NCBI GenBank assembly: GCA_045603225.1
Contig: JAZULT010000080.1
Span: 41,682 to 105,681, forward strand
DNA length: 64,000 nucleotides
Source: RGIG9115 sp045603225
GTDB lineage: Bacteria; Bacillota; Clostridia; UBA1381
Direction of reading: 5' to 3'
The notes beneath the pieces are model-generated. The model was not told the origin of the DNA and ran no database searches. It worked only from the letters and a program-made list of their open reading frames with translations. Below, in pieces: positions 27,672 through 35,745 of the stretch. Within the stretch, counting starts at the first letter, position 1, and the number at the start of each line of letters is the position of its first letter. Both the position numbers and the translations under genes were made by a program.

Positions 27672-28346
27672 ATGAAAATTGAAATTTGTAAATTAAACGA
27701 ACTTAATTATGTTATAAGATACCCAGAAGGATATGAAGAAGGAAAAAAATATCCTGTGATAATGCTACTTCATGGTGCAGGTGGCAGAGGAAATGATATA
27801 AATGTTCTACTTGAAAATCCTTTTTTCACTTTAACTGAAAAACATGAAAAATTTCCATTTATATCAGTAGCTCCCCTCTGCTCAGCCAATACATGGTTTG
27901 ATTTATTTGAGCACCTGAAAAAGCTTGTATGTAAAATTGCATTATCTGATTTTACTGATAAAGAACACATTTATCTCATGGGTGCAAGCATGGGCGGCTA
28001 CGGTACATGGCAGTTAGCAATGAGCATGCCGGAGTTTTTTGCAGCAATTGCACCTATTTGCGGTGGTGGTATGTACTGGAATGCTTCAAGACTGATAAAT
28101 GTACCTGTATGGGCTTTCCACGGAGCTAACGACGATGTTGTATATCCGGAAGAATCCAAAAAGATGGTTGATGCAGTAAACAGATGCGGCGGCAAAGCAC
28201 GTCTTACAATTTATCCCGAAAACGACCATAACGCATGGTCAGATACATACTCAAATATGGAAGTTTTTGAATGGATGCTGAGCAATATAAATCAAAATAC
28301 AGAAGCCATTATAGATATTTATGACAATACAGAAATGTACGGTTAA
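27672..28346 (+). CDS. Alpha/beta-hydrolase esterase
   Basis: A 224-residue serine hydrolase of the esterase/PHB-depolymerase-like group. The oxyanion HGAGGRG lies near residue 35, the nucleophile Ser is in MGASMGGYGTW (about 104), the acid Asp is in FHGANDDVV and the His is in ENDHNAWSD. It resembles cytoplasmic phospholipase/carboxylesterases and CE1-like acetyl or feruloyl esterases found in polysaccharide loci. No signal peptide. It starts 13 bases after the secreted repeat gene and 16 bases before the sialidase-like gene. The likely job is removing acyl decorations from imported oligosaccharide; the exact ester is unknown. Confidence 0.85.
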   Translation: MKIEICKLNELNYVIRYPEGYEEGKKYPVIMLLHGAGGRGNDINVLLENPFFTLTEKHEKFPFISVAPLCSANTWFDLFEHLKKLVCKIALSDFTDKEHIYLMGASMGGYGTWQLAMSMPEFFAAIAPICGGGMYWNASRLINVPVWAFHGANDDVVYPEESKKMVDAVNRCGGKARLTIYPENDHNAWSDTYSNMEVFEWMLSNINQNTEAIIDIYDNTEMYG

Positions 28347-28362
28347 AAAAGGAAGATATTTT

Positions 28363-29481
28363 ATGAATAACGCAAAAAACACACCGTGTGATTTTCTATT
28401 AACTCCCACAGACCCAAAATACGATGAAAGTATACGCATTTTTCAGGGGTGTCCGACAATCGCCATAACAAAAGGCGGAAGAATTTTTTTAGGCTGGTAT
28501 TCAGGCGGTCCGTGTGAACCGCATATGGATAACTACAATATTCTGATATACAGTGACGATAAAGGTAAGACATGGTCAAAACCTGTTGTTATCATACCAA
28601 GCAACAAAGAAAAATGCATACACGCTCTTGACATTCAGCTCTGGACTTCTCCTGAAGGAAAGCTCTTTATATTCTGGGTTCAGAACAATGTAGAACCTAC
28701 AACAGACGAAAACCATGCCATAACAAGAAAGACAGAAACTAATAATACAGCCCTGATGTATACTGACGGATTCAAGTTCTCAGATTTTGAACACTCTATG
28801 TGGATGTCAGTATGCGACAATCCCGACAGCAATAATCTTGTATTCTCAGAGCCAAGATATGCTGATACAGGATTTCTGAGATGTAAACCCACTGTTCTCA
28901 GCAACGGGAACTGGCTTTTCTTCAATTACGACCAGATGCAGGAAAACTACGGATACAGCATATCCAAAGATAATGGAAAAACCTTTGAGCGTCATTACGG
29001 AGCAAAAAAACTTCTTACCGACTATGATGAAAGTATGGCATATGAAAGAAAAGACGGTTCTGTAAGAATGTTTGCAAGAACTCTAAATTTCGGACATCCT
29101 GCTGAAAGTATTTCTTACGACGGCGGTCTTACTTGGACAGAAACAAAGCTTTCGGATATAGTTCATCCTACAACAAGATTTTTTGTTTCACGTACTCCGT
29201 CAGGCAAGGTAATACTTGTTACAAACGATTCTCCCGATACAAGATCAAATATGACCGTATCACTTTCAGACGATGACGGAGAAACATGGAAGCACAAGCT
29301 TCTCATTGATTCAAGACTTGACCTTTCATACCCGGACATTGATTTTTATGACGGTAAAATATATATGGTATATGACAGAGAAAGATGCGGTGCCAAAGAA
29401 ATTCTTTTTGTAGAATTTACAGAAGAAGATATTATTAGCGGAAATGAAAATCTGAAAATAACTATAATAAGTAAACCGTAA
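28363..29481 (+). CDS. BNR-repeat sialidase-superfamily protein
   Basis: A 372-residue protein with a six-bladed propeller of the sialidase superfamily. ATG 28363 has an AAGGAAG site; an in-frame ATG at 28321 lies inside the esterase gene and is rejected. Four Asp-box motifs (S-x-D-x-G-x-T-W/F) are visible: YSDDKGKTWSKP, SKDNGKTFERH, SYDGGLTWTET and SDDDGETWKHK. ITKGGRIFLGWYSGG near the N-terminus resembles family GH33. No signal peptide or lectin domain. True sialidase activity is unproven. Many BNR proteins in plant-glycan loci act on other sugars, so the substrate is left open. Confidence 0.8.
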   Translation: MNNAKNTPCDFLLTPTDPKYDESIRIFQGCPTIAITKGGRIFLGWYSGGPCEPHMDNYNILIYSDDKGKTWSKPVVIIPSNKEKCIHALDIQLWTSPEGKLFIFWVQNNVEPTTDENHAITRKTETNNTALMYTDGFKFSDFEHSMWMSVCDNPDSNNLVFSEPRYADTGFLRCKPTVLSNGNWLFFNYDQMQENYGYSISKDNGKTFERHYGAKKLLTDYDESMAYERKDGSVRMFARTLNFGHPAESISYDGGLTWTETKLSDIVHPTTRFFVSRTPSGKVILVTNDSPDTRSNMTVSLSDDDGETWKHKLLIDSRLDLSYPDIDFYDGKIYMVYDRERCGAKEILFVEFTEEDIISGNENLKITIISKP

Positions 29482-29498
29482 ATTTTATTAAAAAAATA

Positions 29499-29527
29499 TT
29501 GACATTATATTTATATTATGATATAAT
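29499..29527 (+). promoter_or_regulatory. Consensus sigma-A promoter for the thiamin operon
   Basis: TTGACA (29499-29504), 17-base spacer, TATAAT (29522-29527), directly upstream of the TPP riboswitch. Confidence 0.85.
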
Positions 29528-29550
29528 ATAGAAAATTGAATAATTAAATT

Positions 29551-29645
29551 GTGTAGGGGAGCTGGTATTTGCCGGCTGAGAGGAAGTAATCAAACTTCGA
29601 CCCTTTAACCTGATGCGGATAATGCCGCCGTAGGAAGTCATAGTT
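29551..29645 (+). ncRNA. TPP riboswitch (THI element)
   Basis: The conserved TPP aptamer elements occur in order: GGGGAGC, GGCTGAGAGG, ACCCTTTAACCTGA, GCGGATAATGCCGCCGTAGG. It binds thiamin pyrophosphate and here precedes thiWMEDC. A hairpin with U-run follows directly, so control is by transcription attenuation. Confidence 0.95.
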
Positions 29646-29654
29646 TGCTTGTAA

Positions 29655-29688
29655 CGGATAATCCAATCGGGTTATCCGATTTTTTTCT
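29655..29688 (+). terminator. Riboswitch expression-platform terminator
   Basis: CGGATAA (29655-29661) pairs with TTATCCG (29672-29678), followed by ATTTTTTTC. Expected to form when TPP is bound and stop transcription before thiW. Confidence 0.85.
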
Positions 29689-29708
29689 TCGGAAAGGAGG
29701 ATTATATA

Positions 29709-29819
29709 CGGCTTGCAGGGGAGCGCCTGACAGCTTTGATTCGAGCGATGGGAACCCGTGTTTCGGGGTGAGAGGGAAAAAGTGATTTCCGACCGGGCGA
29801 AGCATTTGTTTGACTTCGT
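29709..29819 (+). ncRNA. Second structured leader RNA upstream of thiW, class unknown
   Basis: Between the riboswitch terminator and thiW lies a G/C-rich stretch unlike its AT-rich surroundings. Hairpins I can draw are CAGG/CCTG (29716-29729), ACCCG/CGGGGT (29754-29769), GGAAA/TTTCC (29775-29790) and CGAAG/CTTCG (29798-29818). The last is followed by a T-rich run and could be a weak terminator. Strings such as GATGGGA, TTTCGGGG and TTTCCGACCGG recall FMN-type aptamers but in another order. An AAGGAGG string at 29694-29700 precedes it with no ATG nearby. I cannot assign it to a known class. Confidence 0.55.
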
Positions 29820-29846
29820 ATTTTAATATGAAATGAGGAAAAATAA

Positions 29847-30353
29847 ATGAAAAATTCAAAAGGTCTTTTAAAAATGGTTGTTCTTGCGATAATGGTAGCT
29901 CTGGGTGTGGTTATTTCACCTCTGCTTCGTGTAGAGGGAATGTGTCCTATGGCACATTTTATAAACATTACCTGCTCTGTTTTACTCGGTCCATGGTATT
30001 CTCTGCTGTGTGCAGTACTTATCGGAGTAATAAGAATGATAGTTATGGGTATTCCCCCAATCGCACTGACAGGTGCAATATTCGGTGCATTCTTATCAGG
30101 CGTATTCTACCGTCTGTCAAAAGAAAAAATTATTTTTGCAGTGCTCGGAGAAATTATCGGCACAGGTATCATCGGTGCTATTGCTTCATATCCCGTGATG
30201 ACTATTTTCTGGGGTAAAGAAGGGCTCAGCTGGCTTTTCTATGTACCGTCCTTTATATGCGGAACATTAATTGGCGGAGCTGTAGCTTACATATTCCTGA
30301 AAAAGCTCTCATCTTCCGGAATGCTTGACAAGATGAAAGAGAGGCTTATCTGA
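29847..30353 (+). CDS. thiW: ThiW, thiazole-specific ECF transporter S component
   Basis: A 168-residue membrane protein with about five hydrophobic helices, matching ThiW, the S component thought to bring hydroxyethylthiazole into the cell through an energy-coupling factor transporter. LLRVEGMCPMAHFINITCSV near residue 27 is characteristic. It is the first gene behind the TPP riboswitch, and its TGA overlaps the thiM ATG. The ECF ATPases and T component are not in this window and are presumably shared. With thiM next and no thiG, thiH, thiF or thiS here, the operon favours thiazole salvage. Confidence 0.92.
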   Translation: MKNSKGLLKMVVLAIMVALGVVISPLLRVEGMCPMAHFINITCSVLLGPWYSLLCAVLIGVIRMIVMGIPPIALTGAIFGAFLSGVFYRLSKEKIIFAVLGEIIGTGIIGAIASYPVMTIFWGKEGLSWLFYVPSFICGTLIGGAVAYIFLKKLSSSGMLDKMKERLI

Positions 30354-31141
30354 TGAACAGAACACATCTCGAAAATAATCCGCTTATACATTGCATTACC
30401 AATCCGATTTCTATTAATCAATGTGCAAATGCAATTTTATGTATCGGTGCTCAGCCTGTTATGGTTGAGCATCCGGATGAAGTAGCAGAAATAACTGCTT
30501 CGTCAGATGCATTACTGCTGAATCTCGGAAATATCACTGATGTCAGAATCAAATCAATTGAAATTTCAGCAAAGACGGCATCTGAAAATCATATTCCGTT
30601 TACACTCGACCTTGTGGGAATCTCATGTTCAACATTGAGATATAAATTCGCATTATCATTACTGAATAAATATGTTCCGTCGATTATTAAAGGGAATTAT
30701 TCTGAAATAAACGCTCTTTATAATTCTGAATACAAAACGTCAGGCGTTGATTCAAAAATTTCAGACACAGAGCTTATAAAAGAAATTTCAGTTAAACTCG
30801 CAATAAAATATAATACCGTTATTCTTGCAAGCGGAAAAACCGATATTATTACAGACGGAAACAGTATAACATATATCGAAAACGGTACCCAACAGCTTTC
30901 AAGAGTTACCGGTACAGGGTGTATGTTAGGAGCGCTGTGCAGCTGTTATTTATCAGAATACGAAAATTATACAGCAGCTGTCAAATCCTGTGCTTTTCTC
31001 GGAATATGCGGTGAACTTTCCGAAACAAATCAAGGCAACGGAACTTTCATGGTCAATCTTATAGACAAATTATCAACCGTCACAGATATCGAAAAACTAG
31101 CCTTAACAAGAAAGAAGGAATTTAAAATTGAAAACATTTAA
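30353..31141 (+). CDS. thiM: Hydroxyethylthiazole kinase
   Basis: A 262-residue ThiM, phosphorylating 4-methyl-5-(2-hydroxyethyl)thiazole with ATP. Visible marks are NPLIHCITNPISINQCANA at the start, the KGNYSEI segment near 107, and the C-terminal anion-hole motif VTGTGCMLGALCS with the catalytic Cys. Ribokinase-like fold. Its ATG overlaps the thiW stop, and its last 14 bases overlap thiE, so the three are translated in a coupled way. Confidence 0.95.
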   Translation: MNRTHLENNPLIHCITNPISINQCANAILCIGAQPVMVEHPDEVAEITASSDALLLNLGNITDVRIKSIEISAKTASENHIPFTLDLVGISCSTLRYKFALSLLNKYVPSIIKGNYSEINALYNSEYKTSGVDSKISDTELIKEISVKLAIKYNTVILASGKTDIITDGNSITYIENGTQQLSRVTGTGCMLGALCSCYLSEYENYTAAVKSCAFLGICGELSETNQGNGTFMVNLIDKLSTVTDIEKLALTRKKEFKIENI

Positions 31142-31745
31142 CTCAAAACTGTACTTTATAACGGACAGCACAGGCTTTACAGAAGATGAATTTCTGTACA
31201 GAATTGAAGAAGCATTAAAAGGCGGAGTCACGCTTCTTCAGCTCCGCGAAAAAAACAAAACCGCAAGAGAATATATTAATCTTGCAAACAAAGTTCACAG
31301 CCTCACACAAAAATATAACGTCCCACTTATAATAGACGACAGACTGGACGTTGCAATGGCGGTTAATGCCGAAGGCGTTCATCTCGGACAAAGTGATATG
31401 CCGATAGATATTGCAAGAAGATTATGGGGCGAGGATAAGATAATAGGAGCAACTGCAAAAACTATATCTCAGGCTGTTGAAGCATATACTAATGGTGCAG
31501 ACTATCTCGGTGTAGGCGCTATCTTCCCCACTAACACCAAAGTTAAAACAGTTATAACATCAACCGACACTCTGAATGAAATTTGCAAATCAGTCCCTAT
31601 ACCGGTTAATGCTATCGGTGGTCTCAACATAAACAATATTGATATTTTAACAAACATTCCGATTTCGGGAATTTGTGTAGTATCTGCAATAATGAAATCC
31701 GAAAATCCACGGATTGCATCTGAAAAACTGAAAGGGTGGTTTTAA
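31128..31745 (+). CDS. thiE: Thiamine-phosphate synthase
   Basis: A 205-residue TIM-barrel enzyme joining HMP-PP and thiazole phosphate to thiamin phosphate. LYFITDSTG, TLLQLREKNKTAREY, LIIDDRLDVAMAVNAEGVHLGQSD, YLGVGAIFPTNTK and INAIGGLN-like segments are all characteristic. The start is TTG at 31128 (reading MKTFNSKLYF), with AAGGAA upstream inside thiM. Use of TTG may lower its translation relative to neighbours. Its stop overlaps the thiD ATG in TAATG. Confidence 0.94.
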   Translation: MKTFNSKLYFITDSTGFTEDEFLYRIEEALKGGVTLLQLREKNKTAREYINLANKVHSLTQKYNVPLIIDDRLDVAMAVNAEGVHLGQSDMPIDIARRLWGEDKIIGATAKTISQAVEAYTNGADYLGVGAIFPTNTKVKTVITSTDTLNEICKSVPIPVNAIGGLNINNIDILTNIPISGICVVSAIMKSENPRIASEKLKGWF

Positions 31746-32524
31746 TGAAAACAGTGCTTACCATTGCCGGTTCAGACTCAATCGGTGGTGCAGGAATACA
31801 GGCAGACATAAAAACCATTACTGTAAATGGAGCATACGCTATGACTGCTATAACAGCTCTGACTGCACAAAACACACTTGGAGTATCAGATATCATGGAA
31901 GTCACTCCCGAATTTCTGAAAAAACAGATTGATGCGGTTTTTACAGATATCCGTCCTGACGCTGTGAAAATTGGCATGGTTTCATCTGCAAAGCTTATAA
32001 GTGTAATTGCTGAACGTTTGAAATTCTATCAAGCCAAAAACATTGTACTTGATCCTGTCATGATATCCACAAGCGGTTCGGAGCTTCTACAAAAAGAAGC
32101 AGTAAAGACTTTTACAGAAGAGCTTATTCCACTTGCAGATATCATTACACCGAACATTCCGGAAGCTGAAGCTTTATCAGGTTTAAAAATAAAAAACAAA
32201 TCAGATATGGAAAAATGCGCGATTCATCTTGGTAACAAATTCAGCACAGCAGTTTTGCTTAAAGGCGGACACAGCATAAACAATGCTGATGATATTTTAT
32301 ATAACGGAGAATTAACCTGCTTCAAAGGCAAAAAAATAGAAAACCCCAATACCCACGGTACGGGATGTACATTATCCTCTGCAATAGCTTCAAATCTCGC
32401 AAAAGGATACACAACCGAAGTATCCGTTCAAAAGGCTAAAGATTACATCACCCGATCACTGTCAGCTATGCTTGACATCGGAAAAGGCTCAGGTCCAATC
32501 AATCATCTGAAAGGAGTTTATTAA
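31745..32524 (+). CDS. thiD: HMP / HMP-phosphate kinase
   Basis: A 259-residue ThiD of the ribokinase fold, phosphorylating HMP to HMP-P and HMP-P to HMP-PP. The start ATG 31745 overlaps the thiE stop (TAATG) and has GGGTGG upstream; a GTG at 31736 is rejected because it would leave no site. VLTIAGSDSIGGAGIQADIKT opens the protein, VLDPVMISTSGSELL lies near 105, VLLKGGH near 175 and the anion-hole NTHGTGCTLSSAIAS near 205. Confidence 0.94.
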   Translation: MKTVLTIAGSDSIGGAGIQADIKTITVNGAYAMTAITALTAQNTLGVSDIMEVTPEFLKKQIDAVFTDIRPDAVKIGMVSSAKLISVIAERLKFYQAKNIVLDPVMISTSGSELLQKEAVKTFTEELIPLADIITPNIPEAEALSGLKIKNKSDMEKCAIHLGNKFSTAVLLKGGHSINNADDILYNGELTCFKGKKIENPNTHGTGCTLSSAIASNLAKGYTTEVSVQKAKDYITRSLSAMLDIGKGSGPINHLKGVY

Positions 32525-32526
32525 GC

Positions 32527-33831
32527 GTGAATAAATATAAAACACAAATGGAAGCTGCTCGTATGGGAATAATAACAGAGCAGATGAAAGCGGTAGCAAA
32601 ACAAGAATACAAAACCGAGGAAGAAATTCGAAGCCTTGTTGCAAAGGGACAGATTGTAATATGTGGGAACCGTCTCCACAAGTGTATAACACCTAAAGGT
32701 ATAGGTTCTATGCTTAGTACTAAAATCAATGTAAATCTCGGTGTTTCAAAGGATTGCAAAGATTATGATATTGAAATGCAGAAGGTTATGACATCAGTAA
32801 AAATGGGTGCTGATGCTATCATGGATTTATCATCACACGGTAATACACAACCGTTCAGACGAAAGCTGACCTCAGAATGTCCTGCCATAATCGGGACAGT
32901 TCCTGTATACGACAGTGTTATACACTATCAAAGAGATTTATCCGAGCTAACAGCAAAAGATTTTATTGATGTTGTACGTCTACACGCAGAGGATGGAGTG
33001 GATTTCTTAACAATTCACTGCGGTATCACACGTAAAACCATTGAACAGATAAAAAAACATAAAAGAAAAATGAATATTGTATCACGAGGCGGTTCACTCG
33101 TATTTGCATGGATGAGTATGACAGGTGAAGAGAATCCGTTTTATGAGTATTACGATGAGATACTCGACATATGCCGTGAATTTGACGTAACATTATCTCT
33201 CGGTGATGCATGCCGACCGGGATGTATCACCGACAGCGGCGATGTGTGTCAGATTGAAGAGCTTGTAAGACTTGGTGAACTCACAAAACGTGCATGGGAA
33301 AAGGATGTTCAGGTTATGATAGAAGGTCCGGGGCACATGCCGCTTAATCAGATTGAATCAAACATGAAAATTCAGCAAACCGTCTGTATGGGAGCTCCGT
33401 TTTACGTTCTCGGTCCTATTGTAACTGATATTGCTCCCGGATATGACCACATTACATCTGCAATAGGCGGTGCAGTTGCCGCGGCAAGCGGTGCGGCTTT
33501 TCTATGCTATGTAACACCTGCCGAACATCTCGCTCTACCTGATGTAGATGATGTCAAACAGGGTATAATCGCTTCTAAAATTGCGGCTCATGCGGCTGAT
33601 ATAGCCAAAGGTATTCCTCACGCAAGGGATATTGATGACAAAATGTCAGACGCAAGAAAAAACTTCGATTGGGATAAGCAGTGGGAATGTGCTATCGACC
33701 CTGATACCGCAAAACAAATCCGAAATAACAGAAAGCCCGAACTTGAAGAAAGCTGTTCTATGTGTGGAAAATTCTGTGCAGTCCGCAGTATGAATAAAGC
33801 ATTAAACGGAGAAGCAATAGATGTTTTATAG
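32527..33831 (+). CDS. thiC: Phosphomethylpyrimidine synthase ThiC, short form
   Basis: A 434-residue radical SAM enzyme converting aminoimidazole ribotide to HMP-P. It starts with GTG 32527 behind AAAGGAG. It lacks the long N-terminal domain of the 630-residue enterobacterial protein, as in other Clostridia and archaea. Marks include MGADAIMDLSSHGN, DFLTIHCGI, SRGGS, SLGDACRPGC and MIEGPGHMP. The C-terminal cluster motif reads CSMCGKFC, that is Cys-x2-Cys-x3-Cys, one residue shorter than the classic Cys-x2-Cys-x4-Cys. It ends the operon, one base from the convergent ptsI stop. Confidence 0.94.
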   Translation: MNKYKTQMEAARMGIITEQMKAVAKQEYKTEEEIRSLVAKGQIVICGNRLHKCITPKGIGSMLSTKINVNLGVSKDCKDYDIEMQKVMTSVKMGADAIMDLSSHGNTQPFRRKLTSECPAIIGTVPVYDSVIHYQRDLSELTAKDFIDVVRLHAEDGVDFLTIHCGITRKTIEQIKKHKRKMNIVSRGGSLVFAWMSMTGEENPFYEYYDEILDICREFDVTLSLGDACRPGCITDSGDVCQIEELVRLGELTKRAWEKDVQVMIEGPGHMPLNQIESNMKIQQTVCMGAPFYVLGPIVTDIAPGYDHITSAIGGAVAAASGAAFLCYVTPAEHLALPDVDDVKQGIIASKIAAHAADIAKGIPHARDIDDKMSDARKNFDWDKQWECAIDPDTAKQIRNNRKPELEESCSMCGKFCAVRSMNKALNGEAIDVL

Positions 33832-33832
33832 T

Positions 33833-35467
33833 TCAGGCTAAATCTATATTTCTAACATTTTCACGCAGTTTAAGGACATATGACGGAGAAACAGAAAGCT
33901 CATCTATCCCCATTCTGAGAAAAGTTTCAGTCAGTGATAAATCGGAAGCAAGTTCTCCGCATATTCCTATCCATGCACCGTGTTCGTGGGCGTTTTGCGT
34001 TGCAAACTCAATCAGTCTCAGAATAGCATCGTGATGAGTATCACAAAACCGTTCAAGCTTCGGATTCTGTCTGTCGCATGCAAGAGTATACTGAGTAAGG
34101 TCATTTGTTCCGACGCTGAAAAAATCAACCAGTGGCGCAAGACGGTCACTGATAATTGCCGATGCAGGTGTTTCTATCATTATTCCGAGTTCAATATCCT
34201 CATCAAATTCTATATTGTCATTTCTTAAATCACTTTTTACCTTTTCACATATTTTAAAAACTTCTTCAACTTCTTCAACACTTGTTATCATAGGAAACAT
34301 AATGGATATATTTCCGAAAGCAGATGCTCTGTACAACGCCCTCAACTGTGTAATAAATATTTCAGGTCTTGAAAGACATATTCTGATTGCACGAAGCCCC
34401 AGTGCAGGATTTTCCTCTTTGTCAAGTTTAAAATAATCAGCCTGCTTATCTGCTCCTATATCAAGAGTTCTTATTATAACCTTCTTCCCTGCCATACTTT
34501 CAGCGGCTCTTTTATAGACCTGAAACTGTTCCTCCTCGGTCGGGAAATCGTCATTTTCAAGATAAAGAAATTCGCTTCTGAAAAGACCAATCCCCCCGGC
34601 GTCATTAACAAGAACAGAGCCTATACTGTCTATACTTCCAATATTTGCATATATATTAATTTTTGTGCCGTCAAGAGTTACATTTTCTTTACCTTTAAGC
34701 TTTTGCAGAAGCACCTTTTTACTGAAATCCTCTTTTTGCCTGTATCTCGCCTTTTCAAGCTCGGTTTCATCAGGATCGATTATAACCTCACCGTTATATC
34801 CGTCAACAATTACCGAATCACCGTCACGTATACTGCTCATAAAGCGTTCACCAAGTCCTATCACAGCCGGTATATTCATATTACGTGCAAGAATAGCTGT
34901 ATGCGAATTCGAAGAGCCTCCTGCGGTAACAAACGCAAGGACATTATCCTTATCAAGTGAAACAGTTTCACTCGGAGCAAGATCATCAGCACATATTACA
35001 ACAGGCTCAGTAAATTCCGAATCAGTTTTCACACTGCCGTTTTCAAGGCATTTTATTAATCTGTTTGAGATATCCTTAACATCCTCAGCTCTTGCCTGCA
35101 TATACGCATCTTCCATAGATGAAAACATTTCAGCAAAATTGTCGGCAGTGACAGCCACAGCATACTCAGCATTTATCATCTGACTTTCGATAACATTTGC
35201 AATCGCTTCGTTATAATCATCATCACTTAGCATCATCATATGAATCTCAAATATCTGTGCGTTTGTTTCCCCGACTTCCTTAAGTGCTTTTGAATATATT
35301 TCTTCAAGCTCACGAACTGCATTATCTTTTGCTGACTCAAGTCTTTTTTTCTCAGCTTCAACGCTTTCTATTTTCTCACGTCTGACTTTTGCTTCACTTC
35401 TCTTGTATACAGATATTTTCCCTATTGCGACCGCACCGTAAACACCTTTTCCGACAAATTTAATCAT
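33833..35467 (-). CDS. ptsI: PTS enzyme I
   Basis: A 544-residue phosphoenolpyruvate-protein phosphotransferase, the first step of sugar PTS. The phospho-His is His189 in TAGGSSNSHTAILARNMNIP. The PEP-binding barrel shows LFRSEFLYL, GLRAIRICLSRPEIF, MIETPASA and FFSVGTNDLTQYTLACDR. Length and order match the family. It is third in ptsG-ptsH-ptsI order, 11 bases downstream of ptsH, and converges on thiC with one base between. Acts in the cytoplasm, passing phosphate to HPr. Confidence 0.96.
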   Translation of the reverse strand: MIKFVGKGVYGAVAIGKISVYKRSEAKVRREKIESVEAEKKRLESAKDNAVRELEEIYSKALKEVGETNAQIFEIHMMMLSDDDYNEAIANVIESQMINAEYAVAVTADNFAEMFSSMEDAYMQARAEDVKDISNRLIKCLENGSVKTDSEFTEPVVICADDLAPSETVSLDKDNVLAFVTAGGSSNSHTAILARNMNIPAVIGLGERFMSSIRDGDSVIVDGYNGEVIIDPDETELEKARYRQKEDFSKKVLLQKLKGKENVTLDGTKINIYANIGSIDSIGSVLVNDAGGIGLFRSEFLYLENDDFPTEEEQFQVYKRAAESMAGKKVIIRTLDIGADKQADYFKLDKEENPALGLRAIRICLSRPEIFITQLRALYRASAFGNISIMFPMITSVEEVEEVFKICEKVKSDLRNDNIEFDEDIELGIMIETPASAIISDRLAPLVDFFSVGTNDLTQYTLACDRQNPKLERFCDTHHDAILRLIEFATQNAHEHGAWIGICGELASDLSLTETFLRMGIDELSVSPSYVLKLRENVRNIDLA

Positions 35468-35478
35468 TTGCTATCTCC

Positions 35479-35736
35479 TTACAAATTAGCTGTAAAAAAT
35501 TCTGTCAACTCCCTGACTGAAGCATCTTCATCGCCTCCGTCAACCGTTATTTTAATAACATCATTCTGTTTTGCACCTAATCCCATAACTGCAAATACTT
35601 TTGTAGCATCTGCAGTTTTGCCGTTTACCTCAATCGTCACGGTACTTCCAAGGGACTGCGCTTTTTTTACAAGCATCCCTGCCGGGCGTGCATGAATACC
35701 CAGCTCATCTTTAATTATATATTCAAACGTTTTCAT
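35479..35736 (-). CDS. ptsH: Phosphocarrier protein HPr
   Basis: An 85-residue HPr. The phosphotransfer site is His15 in GIHARPAG. In Firmicutes, HPr Ser46 is phosphorylated by HPr kinase to drive CcpA catabolite repression. Lining up this protein with the Bacillus subtilis one from memory, with His15 and NGKT (38-41) in register, puts Lys at position 46 (DATKVFAVMGLG instead of NLKSIMGVMSLG). The protein should still carry phosphate from enzyme I but cannot be Ser46-phosphorylated. It sits between ptsG-like and ptsI in a tight operon. Another HPr elsewhere in the genome could carry the regulatory role. Confidence 0.96.
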   Translation of the reverse strand: MKTFEYIIKDELGIHARPAGMLVKKAQSLGSTVTIEVNGKTADATKVFAVMGLGAKQNDVIKITVDGGDEDASVRELTEFFTANL

Positions 35737-35745
35737 ACAATTCTC

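Noticed and set aside
29709..29819. Naming the second leader as an FMN or c-di-AMP riboswitch
   Set aside because: Matching strings are short and in permuted order, and the full aptamer cannot be drawn by eye.
29638..29968. Minus-strand ORFs across the thiW leader
   Set aside because: They run antisense through the riboswitch terminator and the structured element and have no ribosome binding site.
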